Origin: Megascapheus bottae
Taxonomy: Eukaryota; Chordata; Mammalia; Rodentia; Geomyidae
Length of the DNA stretch: 64,000 nt
Direction: 5' to 3'
NCBI GenBank assembly: GCA_024803745.1
Contig: JANJXV010000024.1
Location: 14,951,927 to 15,015,926 of the forward strand
Below, piece by piece: positions 21,637-34,026 of the stretch. A program made the position numbers and the translations under genes. The notes beneath the pieces were generated by a model. The model was not told the origin of the DNA, did no database searches, and was given only the letters and a program-made list of their open reading frames with translations. Position 1 is the stretch's first letter. Each line of letters begins with the position of its first letter.

Positions 21637-23189
21637 TTAACTCAACTTTACTAAGTAAAGAAAGTTAGTGACTGGGAAAAGATAATGAAAGCAAAGTTTG
21701 AGGATCACCAAGATGAGAGTCCATGCTCTTGGCTTTGGAGACCAGATCATCTCTCTACTCTATGCACCTGACAAGCATGATGACCCTTATCAGCCTGTTG
21801 CTGCCATCACCAGTAATTCAGAGAAGCCACCAGCCTCCCAGCCCCAGTGGAGTCTTCCCAGAGGAAGTCAGTGTTGTCAGCAAACTGTAATGCTGAAAGA
21901 GAAGCAATCACTCAGATGACTGACAGATCTGTCACCTCAGGTCTACCGGCAGAGATCTCTTCCACACTCGTTCCTTGTCCTTCTACCCCTTTTCTTTCCT
22001 TTTCAATTCCCAAGAAGAATCAGGAAGTGAACAGTTGTCTCCCTTGCTGGTCTATATTCATGTAATTAGTGCTATTTAATTCCATGATGAGCCAAAACTC
22101 ATAAAATACAAAACATATTTCAGCTGCGTGCTACAAATCTTGGCAGAAATTTCCACTGCAGCCGGAACTGAACACAGCTATATTTGTTCCTTAAGAAAGA
22201 AAAAAAAAGGAAAATCACAATGGCTGCAGCAAAGTTTGGGGCCAGGCAGTAATACTACCTGGAAAAATATGCAAAAGAGAATGGAGGGGTTTATATGGTA
22301 AGGTTTGGAAATAATAATATCCTTTATCATGACAGTGTTGAATTTAAAAAATATTTTAGTATTTATTGAACAATGCCCAGGATAATGCCCACCAATGTAC
22401 GTAGATCTTTCTGGGCTCACTTGCACCTTATACCCAAGCACTGATTTAGATTCACAGATATAGGATGCAACCTCTCCTCTATGCTGGACACATGTCTGTG
22501 AGTCACCTCTCCAAGAGATCTGTGCAGCTTCTAGCAATCAGCCCAAGTTAACTACCACAAACCCAAACCACAATGCTCTTTCCCATCACTCTGTGATGAG
22601 ACCCCACCCTGCTTCTGCAGCAACACACAAGACAAACAGAAAGATGCCTTGCCTCTGCCCTACCACCAACTTCACCAGTTGGGATTCTGAATTGTGAAGC
22701 CCTGGGGATGCCATTCTACAATCCCCATAAACAACAGCCTAGATCAGATCTCACTGTCAACCTCTGCCCTCAAATCAATGCCAGGCCATCTCACCAGCAC
22801 TGAGGCATGACCGGTTCCCTCCCACAGCATTCTTGTAAACTGATTGTGGCACAGCACTTTTCCAGATGATGCAAATGCAGAAGGGAGCCTGTTGATGGAG
22901 AGTCCAGGGCAAGGCCAGGTGGAGGAAGGGGTAATGTTGGATGCTGCTGACACCCTCTCGCAGGACCTCCACAGCATTGTGTCAAGGCAGACAGAAGAGG
23001 CCAAGAGGTAAGCCATCTGTAACAGAGTCAAGTCCACTGCAAAGCCCAGGAAGCCACTGCGTAGTCTAAGCAGCTCTTCTGTGTCTGTTCTGTGCATCCC
23101 CCTGGACAGGAACGAAGAGTGCTCCAGGGAAAGAGGAAAAATGCCTGCCCGTTCTCACCATCCTCCTCTGCCTTTGACTAACTCCATCA
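21637..23189. other. Intronic sequence with one candidate element
   Basis: No gene found. The interval 22040-22190 is AT-rich and non-repetitive with homeodomain-type cores (catgtaattagtgc, tatttaattcc) and is a weak candidate for conservation. Confidence 0.4.
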
Positions 23190-23310
23190 CATGACAAGAA
23201 CACTAATAACCATAATACTATGTAGCCATCCCTACCCAACCCATTCTGATTGTTTTCCAGATAGAGACAGTGAGGCTCAGAGAACTTGGTTAACTTCCTT
23301 GAAACCATGC
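23190..23310 (+). mobile_element. MIR relic
   Basis: MIR-like core: attgttttccagatagagac, followed by agtgaggctcagagaacttg and gttaacttcc. Confidence 0.55.
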
Positions 23311-23495
23311 TCTTCTGTTAATCCTCTGTGTCCCTCCCTGTACACCACAATCACCATCAGAGACATCATTGTAAATTGTAAACCAAAAGTGAGAGGGGAG
23401 ATGTGCCTACCAGGCCTGATGACAAATGCATAGTGGCTGGGTTTTCTGGTTGTTTGTTCATTCGTTTGTTTGTTGTTTATTTTGGTGAGGGCTTT

Positions 23496-23745
23496 CTATA
23501 GGTTGGTTTTTATTCTAGTACTGGGGCTTGAACTCAGGTACTGTCCTAGGCTTTGTCCTTAGTTTATTTTGCTTAAGGCTAGCTATCACTTGAATCACAG
23601 CTTCACTTTCAGCTTTTTTTGCTGGCTAATTGGAGATAAGAGTCTCAGTAACATTTCATTTTTCCCATGCTGGCTTTGAACTGTGATTCTTAGACCTTAG
23701 TCTCTTGAGTAGCTAGAATTACAGCAATGAGCCACAGGGCCCTAG
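23496..23745 (-). mobile_element. B1-headed dimeric SINE
   Basis: Reversed 3' module (ctggggcttgaactcagg), then taattggagataagagtctc, then the reversed B1 head (ctcttgagtagctagaatta...gccacagggcc). Upstream T/TTTG-rich sequence at 23445-23485 may be part of its tail. Confidence 0.85.
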
Positions 23746-25164
23746 CAATACAGTTATTAATGGGGTGGGGAGGAAGGTCTCCTAGCCTATGAGAGTATAA
23801 AACTCAATATCTTGGACTGTCATTACCTTGACAGGCTTGATAACCTGAGTGTGATGGAGTTTAAAGAGATGACACAACTGAGAAAGCTTTAGGCAGCAAA
23901 CAGATAAGAGGAAACAACAAACCAGCAAGTCGGAAAGACACCCTATTTCCATTCACACATTTATTCACTAGCCCCCCCTGCAGCCCCTCAACTACATACC
24001 AGGGATTTGTCTTGTAGGGTACAGGGTGCAGTCTCCGATTCTGCTGTCTTACATTTATTAAGGAGGACCCAGAAAACAAATAAGATTCCTAAAAAAAAGT
24101 CTTTTTGTAGACTATACACTGAAGACAGGAACCTTCCTGGGTAGAGTACCCAGCAGAGATCTCTGTGGGGGTGAAGCATACAGAAGAATGGATAGCAAAG
24201 CCAAGCTACCATGCACATATTTGAGAAAGAGCTTTTTAGGCCAATGGAAAGGTGCTTTGTAATGCCCTGAGGAAGGAGTAGATTTGACAGAGGACAGGCA
24301 GAAGGTTTAGAGGCAGGAAGGTATGGAATGAGCACTAGGGGGTTGGGGTGAGGGATAGGATGACTGAAGGAAATGGAGGTGACAGACACTGGAGGATACT
24401 GGCAACCATGGAAAGGAATTTGGATTTTATTCCACATAGTATGAGATGAGGTTAAGCAAGCGGGTGGTCTGGGCAGGTTAGTGGTGTCCAGCTCAGTCTG
24501 GCTGATATGTGCAGAACAGTTTGAGGTAGGAGAATAGACCAACAGAAATGTAGTGAGGAATGTGACAGTCCTGCTAGAAAAGGAGTATGGCTGCTCTACC
24601 AGGGCTTGCTGGTGGCTATGGAAATGAGAGAGAGGAAGGAGGGAGGAGATAATTAATTCTCTCTCTTGGAAGACTGATGTCATCTCCCTGACATTGGTTC
24701 TACTATTTTGATGGATGGTGGTATCCTTTCAGGGATAGGAGAAGAATGTGGAGAAACAGGGCAGGAGAGCAAAGCAGTCAAAAGTTCTGTTTGGGATGAC
24801 GCTCAAGGGAACCATGGTGGTTACAGAGAATCACATTTGTGGTCTGAAGCAGGTCTTTCACTTAAGTGCTCCCAAGAGGATGCTGACGTCTTCCTTATGG
24901 CCTAGAGGAGAAACGGACTCTCTACAACTAAGATGAAGTGAGGCTGGGACATGGAGCTGGAACTGAAGAGAGTTCCCTAGGATGAGAACCATCTACCTAG
25001 AATGACCCTGGTGGTGGATCCAGTGAAAGCACCACGTTTCCCCAGCTGGAAGAAGGTGATGACAGTAAAAATATTTTACTCAGAAAGATAGCACTTTATA
25101 CTTTTTTGTATGTGAAAGAATAACCAAACTTCTCCTTTTTTGTTAAAGCTTTTTTAATGGTTAA
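23746..25164. other. Intronic sequence, no recognised feature
   Basis: No gene or confident repeat. A 231-codon open frame on the minus strand (24683-23988) has no recognisable domain and no coding-like features. Confidence 0.45.
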
Positions 25165-25410
25165 ACTTTTTGAAAGTATTTTTCATATATTTTTTTATTG
25201 TAATTAATAGAAGGGTTACATTATATTCACCAGATAGAAGGTGTGTTAATTCACATACATTGATACCCTTTCTCATGTCTTGGTCCCCATTTCCCTCCCC
25301 CCCACCCCCACCCCTCATCTTGTTTTCCTCCCTTCCCTATCCAATTTCAAATACCCAAATACAAATATATCCAATCTATCAGATAACAAAGTGAGATACT
25401 GTGACAATCT
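25165..25410 (-). mobile_element. L1 3' end with G-rich tract (family copy A)
   Basis: The reverse complement closely matches 51170-51390: cagtatctcactttgttatc, a G-rich polypurine run (plus-strand C-rich run at 25290-25316), gggtatcaatgtatgtgaat, and the end aattacaataaaaaaatata. Only the 3' UTR end is present. Confidence 0.8.
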
Positions 25411-25689
25411 TTTTACCATAAGGAAATGACAGAAATTTAAGCAATAGAGGCAATTTTGTCCACTTTAAAAATCACCAGTCAAAATTAATATTCAAGGAGT
25501 GAAAAGAGTGGAGAATACCAGCATTGTCCTGGTCCATGACTCCCCTTTTCACGCAAGCTGTGAAGAGCACCATTCTATATGCAATGGCAAAAGCCCAAAA
25601 GCCAAAAGCCAATCAGATGAAAAACAGAAATCAAAAGAACTCAGTCAAAGAGCAAGACCTTTTCCTATATTAATATGCTAAAGAATTTT

Positions 25690-25990
25690 GGTAAAATAGA
25701 TATAACATGAAATTGGTCATGTCAGCCATTTTTAAGTGTACAGTACAATCAGCACCAGCATTCATCTCCAGAACATTTTCATCTTCTCAGCTGAAACTCT
25801 CCTTGTTAGACCAAGCTCCATGGCCCCTCTTACTCAGCCCTAGCAACCACCATTCTACATCCTGTTGCTATGAATTGTGTCAAGGGGTCTTATGCAGGTA
25901 GAATCAGTAAATATATGTCCTTTGTGTCTGACTGATGTCACTTAGCATAATGTGTACAAGTTTCATCCATGTGGGATAAGATTATTTTTA
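25690..25990 (-). mobile_element. Ancient L1 (L1M-type) 3' fragment
   Basis: Plus-strand phrases catctccagaacattttcat, caaccaccattctacatcct, gtgtctgactgatgtcactt and agcataatgtgtacaagttt are the reverse complement of the well-known end of old eutherian L1M elements. Confidence 0.75.
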
Positions 25991-26719
25991 ATAAAGAAAA
26001 ATGGATCCTCTGCAATCAAACTTTTACTCACAGCTGTTCTATGGACATAAGAATGAGAAAATCTGAGAAACCACATGGACAGATGCCTGCCATGGCTTAT
26101 TGAATAAAAGATGCCCTTTCCACCCAGCCCCCATGATTAAGTTAATTCCGTTATGAGAAGAGCTTCAGTCCCTCACAATACTCAGCCCCAAAAGAGAAGT
26201 CTGTTAAGAAAATTTAAGAAATATCATGTCACTCCTCTGGGGAACCATAACGTATATTTGAATATTGAAAGCTGCTTTCATGATGAAACTCATTGAAGGT
26301 TTGTGACACAAGGATTCTCAAACATCTTTGACTAAGGAACCCTTTTATTACTTAATACACATTTCTCGGGACACTCTTCCATGTGAGCTTTGGGAGATGC
26401 TTCCTATGTGAATTGCATTCGTGAAGGCACATTTATTTTCTCTTGGCCTTTATAAAAATCCTGTTATGAGAAGTGAGAAACTTAAGATAATTTGTTTCAT
26501 TTATTGAAACAAAACCCCAGACTTCTAAAGTTTAAGGCTAGGAAGAAGGGAAGCAACTGGAATAAATGATGTGGACTCTGTTCCTTGATCCTCTTTTCCC
26601 CAAAGGCTCACTTGTATAGGTCACTGTGGCCGTCATTGCTAGAGCACCACGGGTATGACAACTCTCCCCTACCTCTCTGGCAGTGCCCAAACACCTGTTA
26701 TGCCCTTTCTCCTGATATC
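25991..26719. other. Intronic sequence, no recognised feature
   Basis: The interval 26300-26400 has a MER-like texture (ggattctcaaacatctttga, aaggaacccttttatt) that I cannot assign. Otherwise nothing. Confidence 0.4.
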
Positions 26720-26902
26720 ATTTTTTGCCAATCCTGGTGCTTTAACTCAGAGCCTGGAAACTGTGAGCTTTCTCAAGGCTAGAGGTCTACCACTTGAGCC
26801 ACAGCACCAGTTTCAGCTTTTGCTATGTATGTGGTACCAAGGACTTGAACCCAGAGCTTCATGCATATTAGGCAACCACTCTACCAGGCCACACTCTTGG
26901 CC
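26720..26902 (-). mobile_element. ID-headed dimeric SINE (IDL-Geo-like) with target-site duplication
   Basis: Reversed 3' module (gctttaactcagagcctgg...cacttgagccacagcacc) and reversed ID head (gaacccagagcttcatgca...ctctaccaggcc). The perfect 12-base repeat tctcctgatatc flanks it at 26708-26719 and 26903-26914. Confidence 0.9.
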
Positions 26903-26914
26903 TCTCCTGATATC

Positions 26915-27879
26915 TTTTAGCATAGCTGAGAGAGGCTGCAGTTTCCCCAATGATAATGAGATCCAAAGAGAGAGCAAATAGAGAAAGAAGGAGAAAATTA
27001 AGTATACATTTCTTTGCTCTATCTTTTTCTACTTCATTCCCACATTCAAATGCCATGCAAATTACAACCAAAAAGCTGATTCTACCATTCAGTTTCTCTA
27101 CTGGGGTGTCTCACTCTGATGTTTCTAGAGCCTGGATTTGGAGATGAATTTGTATTGGGGAATAATCACTCTTGTGTCCTGGTCCACAGAACAAGTCTAT
27201 GCTTGTGAGGCCTTAAGAATAATGAGAGTACCTGGTTTCCATCAACTAAGTAAAAGGAGTGACTACCATAAAGGTCACTGGACTGGCTAATATACACCTT
27301 TGCAGATGGGAAAAGCCTCTCATTTCTCTCCATACCTCTTCATGCCTAAACCTTCGGGGATATTAAAGATCTATGAAGGTTCACAAATGGACACTTATCT
27401 GTAACAGTAAATGGATGCTACAATGAGGTCTCACCAGAGGAAACAGGGATAAAGTGAAATGAACCACAACTTGGAAACCATATTGGCTCGTTATGGTGAG
27501 TGTACATACTTGCTTCTTGTTGCTCCCGGGTAAAATTGTACTAAAATACACTGTATTATCTTAGCTGTGCTACAGGATATTAACAGTTACATATTCACAC
27601 TGAAACTGTATACCCACACTGAAACTGCAGATTATCAGGAAGAGGTTATCCACTCTTCCAGAGGCACCAACATGGCTACAACTAAAGTTATTTGCAGAAG
27701 GATCAAAAACTTTAGACAAGGGTAGAGGCAGAGGGCCCTTACTACCCTTTCTCAAGCTGAAGTTCTTCTTCTTGATAAAGAACTTCTTGCTAAGTCTAGG
27801 GTCCTGATTTTATTTCTCAATGTGACCATTCCCTTACTGTTCAAATCTTACCACCCCTTTCTCAGGAACTATCCTCCTG
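26915..27879. other. Intronic sequence, no recognised feature
   Basis: No gene or repeat recognised. Confidence 0.45.
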
Positions 27880-28010
27880 TACCCACTGCTTATTCACCAT
27901 TCAGATATTTCAGGTCAACATTGCTATTCCCACTTGGTAGATGAGAAAAATGAGACCTAGAGAGATCAAAAGGTTTTCTGAAAATCACAGATTCTCGCAA
28001 AACAGGATGA
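27880..28010 (+). mobile_element. Probable MIR relic
   Basis: MIR-like order: cattgctattcccacttgg, tagatgagaaaaatgagacc, tagagagatcaaaaggtttt. Confidence 0.5.
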
Positions 28011-29086
28011 CTGCCACCTACAGAGTGTAAGAGCAATCCAATGTTGTGAAGTGCCGAACAGCCACGAAAAATGAATTCAAAAGAAATGAAGCAATCTCCA
28101 ATGAGTGGACCAACAAGATTCAGTCCACAGTGGGAGAAAAAAATCAATGAGGCAAATGCTCGGCCTGGGAAAATCGATGAGGCAACCAACCAATGACCTA
28201 TGTTTCCTCCCAAATGGACATCCAACTACATTGCAATCGTATTTGTATGTTTCCCAACCAACTCCCCACCTCACTCACATTAGACTCAACCTTTCCACAA
28301 ACATCCTCAAACAGCCTGTGAGGCAGTCTACCATACCTGCACAGAGGCTACAGAAAGGAGTCCCTGGAATAAGGAGATAAGGTGACCTTCTGAGAATTAA
28401 TTTAGTCTCAATCAAGACATCCGTGTTGAGGCACCAGATAGCTGCAGAAAACACTTTACAGGGACAAGATGTTCCCAAATCGTGCAAAGTACAGAAAGAG
28501 CTATAGACCAATCAGGGTGACAAAGTTCTTCTTCAGAATGACAATGCAGATCTACAAGGCCAGGACTGAAACAGTCTAGATAAAGATGTGTTCACACACT
28601 CAAGGTGATTGTCTGGAGAACAGAGCAAATGGCAACACACACTTGGCCTATAATAGCCAAGGACAGAATTGTAGTGAGTGACTCACTAGTCAGGGGAAAT
28701 CTGACCAGGCACAGCAGTGGCTGATCATCAGGCTTCTTAGCAGGGATAACATCATCAAGGACCATTTGTTTCTGGCTCTAATTTCACATTCCTCCAATCA
28801 CATCTGTCTTGTTGCTTAAGTCTCAACTTTATTCAAGAGTATGGCCTCCACAAAGGTCCACATCTCAAAGGGGACTCAATCAAGATTGAAATAAACCATG
28901 ATGCACAATCCAATCCATTCATCCTGATAGGATTAGGCCTGTCAGAGTGGCCTCCATCCCCTGGCCAGTGTAAGCTTAGGAACAGTTGTGTGAACAAAAC
29001 TCCACACCATCTGATGGAGTGGATAAAACAGGAAGTCTGCTGGAGGCTTCAGGGAAAATCCTTTCATTGCTCTTAAAGTGCACATC
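28011..29086. other. Intronic sequence, no recognised feature
   Basis: No gene or repeat recognised. Short opposite-strand open frames around 28080-28510 are without family resemblance. Confidence 0.45.
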
Positions 29087-29310
29087 AAAGTCAAGTGCGA
29101 GTGGCTCATACCTGTAATCCTAGCTACTCAGAAGAATGAGATCTGAGGATCTCAGTTCAAACCCAGACTGCGAAAGAAAGCCCACAACACTCATCTCTAA
29201 TTAATCACCAAAAAGCTGGAAGTGGAGCTATGACTCAAGTTGTAGAGTGCCAGCCTTGAGTGAGAAAACTAGACCCTGAATCCAAGCCGCCCCCCCCACA
29301 CACACTATTG
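29087..29310 (+). mobile_element. B1-headed dimeric SINE
   Basis: The B1-like head (gagtggctcatacctgtaat, ctagctactcagaagaatg) joins the 3' module (atgactcaagttgtagagtg) and ends in a C-rich/CA simple tail at about 29288-29310. Confidence 0.85.
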
Positions 29311-29865
29311 CAGACTTCTGGTGAATGCTAAAGGGACTTCAATGCGGTGTCCACATGGCTAATCACTGAAAAAGAACATGTTTCCTAAGGTCTAAGGTAG
29401 ACATGTTGACCTAGGCCTCTAGCTACCCAACCTGTAATCTCCTTAGGGGCAACCAGGAGTCCCCTGATGCTCACACTCATCAGTTCCACTAGTAGCAGCT
29501 GAGATCATCTCAGAATCACTCAGTAAAACTTTAGGCAACAACTATGTACACTAAGATGCCTTGCTCCTATGAACCCCATGGTGGGGTTTACCAGAGCAGC
29601 CACCATTCTTTCATTAATTGGATAAGAAGAGGCCCATTGCAGTGAATAAGGTAGTGTTTTTCCTTACATATCAATAGATTAGGAGATTCTATGTGGTAGT
29701 CCTGAGAGTCTGTTCAGCTCTGGGTACACAGTAAAGTCAGGCCCTGGCCAGTGATAACCCCATCCACTACACACGGGTGTCAAATTGTCTATACCCACTG
29801 AAGGAACCAAGAGAAAACACATGCTATGTACTTATTCCTACTCCATCTTTTATTTACCCATTCCG

Positions 29866-30085
29866 TTCCTTGGTGTCTGCAGGGGATTATTCCCAGGATC
29901 CTTCCTGCAATACCAAAATCTTTGGATAGCCAGATATCCAATGCAAAAAATGATGTGGTATTTGCATAGAATCTACACAATTGAAATCACCTCTAGAGGA
30001 CTTATACAAAACAAGGCAAAGGCTATTTGAATAATTATTATTGTATGATATTGTTTGGATCCAGGACCCACAGTTAGTGGATTGT
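29866..30085 (+). mobile_element. Tigger/pogo-type DNA transposon relic (MER2-like)
   Basis: In order: ttggtgtctgcaggggatta, ttcccaggatccttcc, aataccaaaatctttgg, gatgtggtatttgcatagaa, aatcacctctagaggactta. These match the non-autonomous MER2-like Tigger relics as I remember their consensus. Confidence 0.6.
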
Positions 30086-30209
30086 TTCCTAGCCTTTAAT
30101 TCCACTATATTATTCTTACCTGCCTCATGATGTTCTTTTTTTAAAGAGAGTGCCTGCAATTAAATCAATGTGAAGTACAAAATGGTGTATAAATATGGAA
30201 TTTGGAATA

Positions 30210-30360
30210 CAAAGACTGTGTTGAAATCATCTCAACCTAGAGTGTGTTGTCATTATCCACATTTGATAGATGCAGAAGCTCAAAGTCAGAGCTCACACAT
30301 TCTAGAAACACAAAAGGAGCTACTGGCTGGGCTGAGAACCAGAATCCAGTACTCTTTTCA
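30210..30360 (+). mobile_element. MIR relic
   Basis: MIR-like order: tgttgtcattatccacattt, gatagatgcagaagctcaaa, ggctgggctgagaaccagaa, tccagtactctttt. Confidence 0.55.
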
Positions 30361-30769
30361 CACCAAACTTTCACCCCAATCTCTTGGCTGTTTCTATGCA
30401 CCAATTTTGCAATGTCAAGTTCATCAATACACAACTAAAGGCACAAAAGAGGTTTTTGCTCATGAGAGTAAACTACAAAAGAGCAAAAATTCTTGTCAAA
30501 GAAATCAGGAGACAGAAAAAAATATGAGTCAGTAATGATTTGAGTACCATCTATGGGTCAAGAGGTACAAATGTGTAGATGGATTGGCTGAGATTAGAAT
30601 GCTGACTGTTTTTTCTTCATGCTTATGAAATCAGTTGCCCCTTATCAGTGTGAAAGATTTTTTTCATCATCGTCCAAAATAATATCATTTCATTCCATAT
30701 TTTGTGCATGCTGCTTTGTCTGTCACACATTCTGCTAAAGTCACTTCCCTAAGCCCGTAGACCCTACTC

Positions 30770-31040
30770 TTTCTAACACACTTGCCTACTCTGGTCATGA
30801 CACTCTTCTACTCAAGAACTTTCCATGGCTCTCCATTGCCTATAAAACAAAGAACAGACTTAGGCTCAGATTCAATGATCTGGGTCCAACAGAAATATTC
30901 ATCCTTGCCCAGACACATCCTGTACCTATTAACTTTAATGATTTCATTTTGTCTGGGATTCTCCCCCTTCTCTATCTCCACAGGTGACAGTTTGACCTTC
31001 CAAAAGTTACTTGTTCCTTGGAGGACTCAAGTTTCCTGGA
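30770..31040. mobile_element. Probable L2 relic
   Basis: Phrases ccatggctctccattgccta, taaaacaaagaacagacttag and caatgatctgggtccaacag resemble the widespread L2 3' region (…ctccccattgcctacaggat…). Confidence 0.45.
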
Positions 31041-31989
31041 CCACAAAATGGGGATGACAGTGAGGCTCAGCTTCCCCCAACTCACAGTGGAGAATGAATA
31101 GGGAAATCCATGGGACGAGTCACCACCCAACTTCCCCTGCTAACAAATCACTCCTAACCTCCAAGCGAAAGGATTTTCTCTCCTTTCCTTAACCTCCAAA
31201 AGGACGGGCTGTACCATTAGCTCTTCTAGTTCCTCTTTGTATTTGCATAAATGTTTATATCTTGGCCTTACTTCTCTTTAACAAATTAATCCTGCTGAGA
31301 CAAAGATATACTTCTTCATTTGTAGTGCAAAGTACAACACTCAGCCCAGCTGAAGTACCCAATAGAATTCAGCTCAATAATCAGCACTCTATGGCTGTAA
31401 GTCGCTCCCCAGAGTGGCCTCACAGTGCTCTGAGCTGCTGAGGAAGGTAGCCAGCACCTTGGAAAGGACACAAATTCAGAAATTAGATGGGTGTAAAGTC
31501 CTCACATAAAAAGATTTAACATGTCTCTAGATACCTCTGTTCAAAGGGTCCCCCTGGCCCACAGAGGCTGGCCTCAGTCCATTTCTCCATCCCAGAACAT
31601 CTTCCAATAATTCAAAGATTTCCTTCACATCAGGAGTCTCTTGTGCTTACTTAAAACAAAATAAAATAACCTTGGCTCCAGAAGAAAACCAATTTTCTCT
31701 TGTTTGATGCTCTGAGCCTCTGTTCTCCTTTTTGTTCTACTAGTCTATGAAGCTTCATCTCAGCTTCTCTCCATCAGGAGCTGGACTCAGCAGAGGCCCA
31801 GTGCCTCTCAGCACACAGCTGAATGTCCAGCATAGTCCTTTCCCTGACTGCCACCAGCGCCTGGATTTTCCTCCAGTAACTCCTGGCCTTAATCACCATC
31901 ATGACACAGCAATCCATCTCCTTCATTCAACACGGCCATCTCCTCATGTCGGGACCCACTTCCCTCAGACTAGGCCCTTTTGGAGTTGT
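31041..31989. other. Intronic sequence, no recognised feature
   Basis: No gene or repeat recognised. Confidence 0.45.
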
Positions 31990-32063
31990 TCCAAAAACTT
32001 GAATAAGGTTGTTTTGTTGTTGTTTGTTTGTTTGTTTTCTTTTTTTTCTTTTTTTTTTTTTAG
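31990..32063. repeat. T-rich low-complexity tract
   Basis: TTTG/TTG repeats run into T8 and T14 runs, like the reversed poly(A) tail of a retroposon, though no body is identifiable to its right. Confidence 0.8.
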
Positions 32064-32759
32064 CAACTCACTAGGCATCAGAAACAACGAGAGGAAGAGA
32101 ATTTCTTTGGGAATGTGAGGGGAGGCTGAAAATAAGGCAGACTGGGCAACAAAATGAACACTTTCTGATGACTCCTGGGGCCGACTCTGCTTAGAAGAAG
32201 CATGTCAGCTAGGATTTAGTGCCTATGTCAGAAGGCAGGAACACAGGCTGAAATGTGGAACTGGTGGCTACGGATGAAGGATATAACACTTCTTCTGGCT
32301 CTGGCAGGGTGACATGGAGAGAGATCTAATGGGAAGTCCCATCTTCCTCCAATCCCTCCTAACTACCTTGCTGCAGAGCACTATTCTCACTAAGTACTTC
32401 CACTGCTAGACCCACTACCCGCTACGAAGAAGGCCAAGAGAGAAGGCAAGGCCTGGGCCCCTCACTCAGCCTAACCCCAGTATCCACTTATCTAGGTCCA
32501 GCGTAGAGCCCAAGTCTCTGGCTACAGGGCTCACATAAGCGAAGCTCAACCACGGGTATGGCCTCATGTTGCAGAGGGGCAAGGGTCCACAAAGGGAAAT
32601 GAACAGAGTCTCCCACATGAGAATAACCAGATACTAGAGCCAATGGGACACGCACAGCAGTTGACTGGCACTGAAGTTTTATTCCTGATCTCCAGGATAA
32701 AAGGCATGGAAGAAAATGAGTTGTGTACCATACAAAGGCATTTCAATCAGCGATGGACT
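32064..32759. other. Intronic sequence, no recognised feature
   Basis: No gene or repeat recognised. Confidence 0.45.
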
Positions 32760-33145
32760 GGGTAGATGACGATGGGCCTTTAACATGATAACAGAACTGA
32801 ATGACACCACCTAGCTTGGTGATATTGAAGTACAGCATGCACAGCATGCATGAGACACACGACTTGACACTGATGAAAAGGGCCACTGCGCTACTGGTGT
32901 ATACACCTTTCGTCATGATGATACACTCTCTGCACTCGATGAGAGTTTACCATAATCATACATCTCTGACCATCGTGATTGCAACAGGATGCCACATTCA
33001 GTGATGCTTGATTGTCACAGACATCACATTCAGTGACTTACCACATTTGGTGTAGTAAACTGTGACATGTACCAACTGACAACTTGGCCTTAAGATGAAT
33101 TTCGCACCATTGAGCGGCATATGACTATATTACAACTTCTATTAA
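32760..33145. mobile_element. Unassigned repetitive-looking block, possible Tigger-type relic
   Basis: Internal quasi-repeats include acattcagtga twice (around 32995 and 33028), cacagcatgca, and cgtcatgatgata. The right end (cattgagcggcatatgacta, around 33109-33128) resembles the terminal gttaagcgacgcatgactgt of an old Tigger-like repeat. Assignment is uncertain. Confidence 0.3.
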
Positions 33146-33771
33146 AACACAGGAATGTCTCCAAAGAATGAAAGAATATATTGCATGTGTAGAACTGGCA
33201 CTTCACTGGGTTGGTTTCAAGAGTCATGTGTCCTGCAGGTACTCTGAGAGCAAATGACACCATAAGCCACGTATAGTCATTCTTTCATAGCTAATTGAGG
33301 AGATTTGTTGGGTTATTGAATTATTTTATGCCATCAATCTGTTTTTTTAAAATAAACAAAATGGCCTTAAAGGCAATGTCATATTCCGACATTAGAACAA
33401 TGCATGTAGAAAATTAAATAACATAAACATCATTCATCAATAAGGAAATGAATAAGTCAGCCTCTGACTCTGAGATCAAACTCTTATGTATCCATATTAC
33501 AAGCTCCAGGACCAATGTGACAGACCAGAAAAGTTCCCTACTCTGAAAAAAAAAAGAAATCAAATTTATACAGGAGACAATCTCTAGGTCATCATTGTTA
33601 ATAATGAGCCTTCCCATAAGTGCCGACTTCGTTGAAATATTGCCTTGTGTGCAAAGGCACACCTCCAAACATCAAAGATCCCACTGTCTTGTTTCAGTTT
33701 GCTGAAGGCTGTCTTGGCTTATTAGGGCAGAGGAATTGTCCAGAGGACTTTGAGAGGTCACTAGGGTGAGC
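33146..33771. other. Intronic sequence, no recognised feature
   Basis: AT-rich, with no gene or repeat recognised. Confidence 0.45.
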
Positions 33772-34026
33772 CAGTTTTTGTTTGCTTTTGTGTTTTGTTT
33801 TGGTTTTTTGTTTGTAGCAGTATTCAGGTTTAAACTCAGGAACTGGTATTTGTTTGGCTTGCCTGCACACGAGCCATGCTTCCAGCCTGGTTTTATGGGT
33901 TATTTGGGGGATGGAAAACTTTTCTTCCTAGGCTGACCTTGAACCATGAGCCTCTGAATTTCATCCTCCTGAGTAGGAGAATTACAGGCATGAGGATTAC
34001 AGGCATGAGCAACTGATGCCAATCTA
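33772..34026 (-). mobile_element. B1-headed dimeric SINE, diverged
   Basis: A TTTTG-rich tail on the left is followed by a degraded reversed 3' module and reversed B1 head (cctcctgagtaggagaatta). A 14-base direct repeat gattacaggcatga near 33976-34008 shows a short internal duplication. Confidence 0.75.

Noticed and set aside
23988..24683. 231-codon minus-strand open frame
   Set aside because: No domain, biased Ser/Pro/Leu composition from pyrimidine-rich DNA, and no splice-site support. Same strand as PLXNA4 but unlike any plexin segment.
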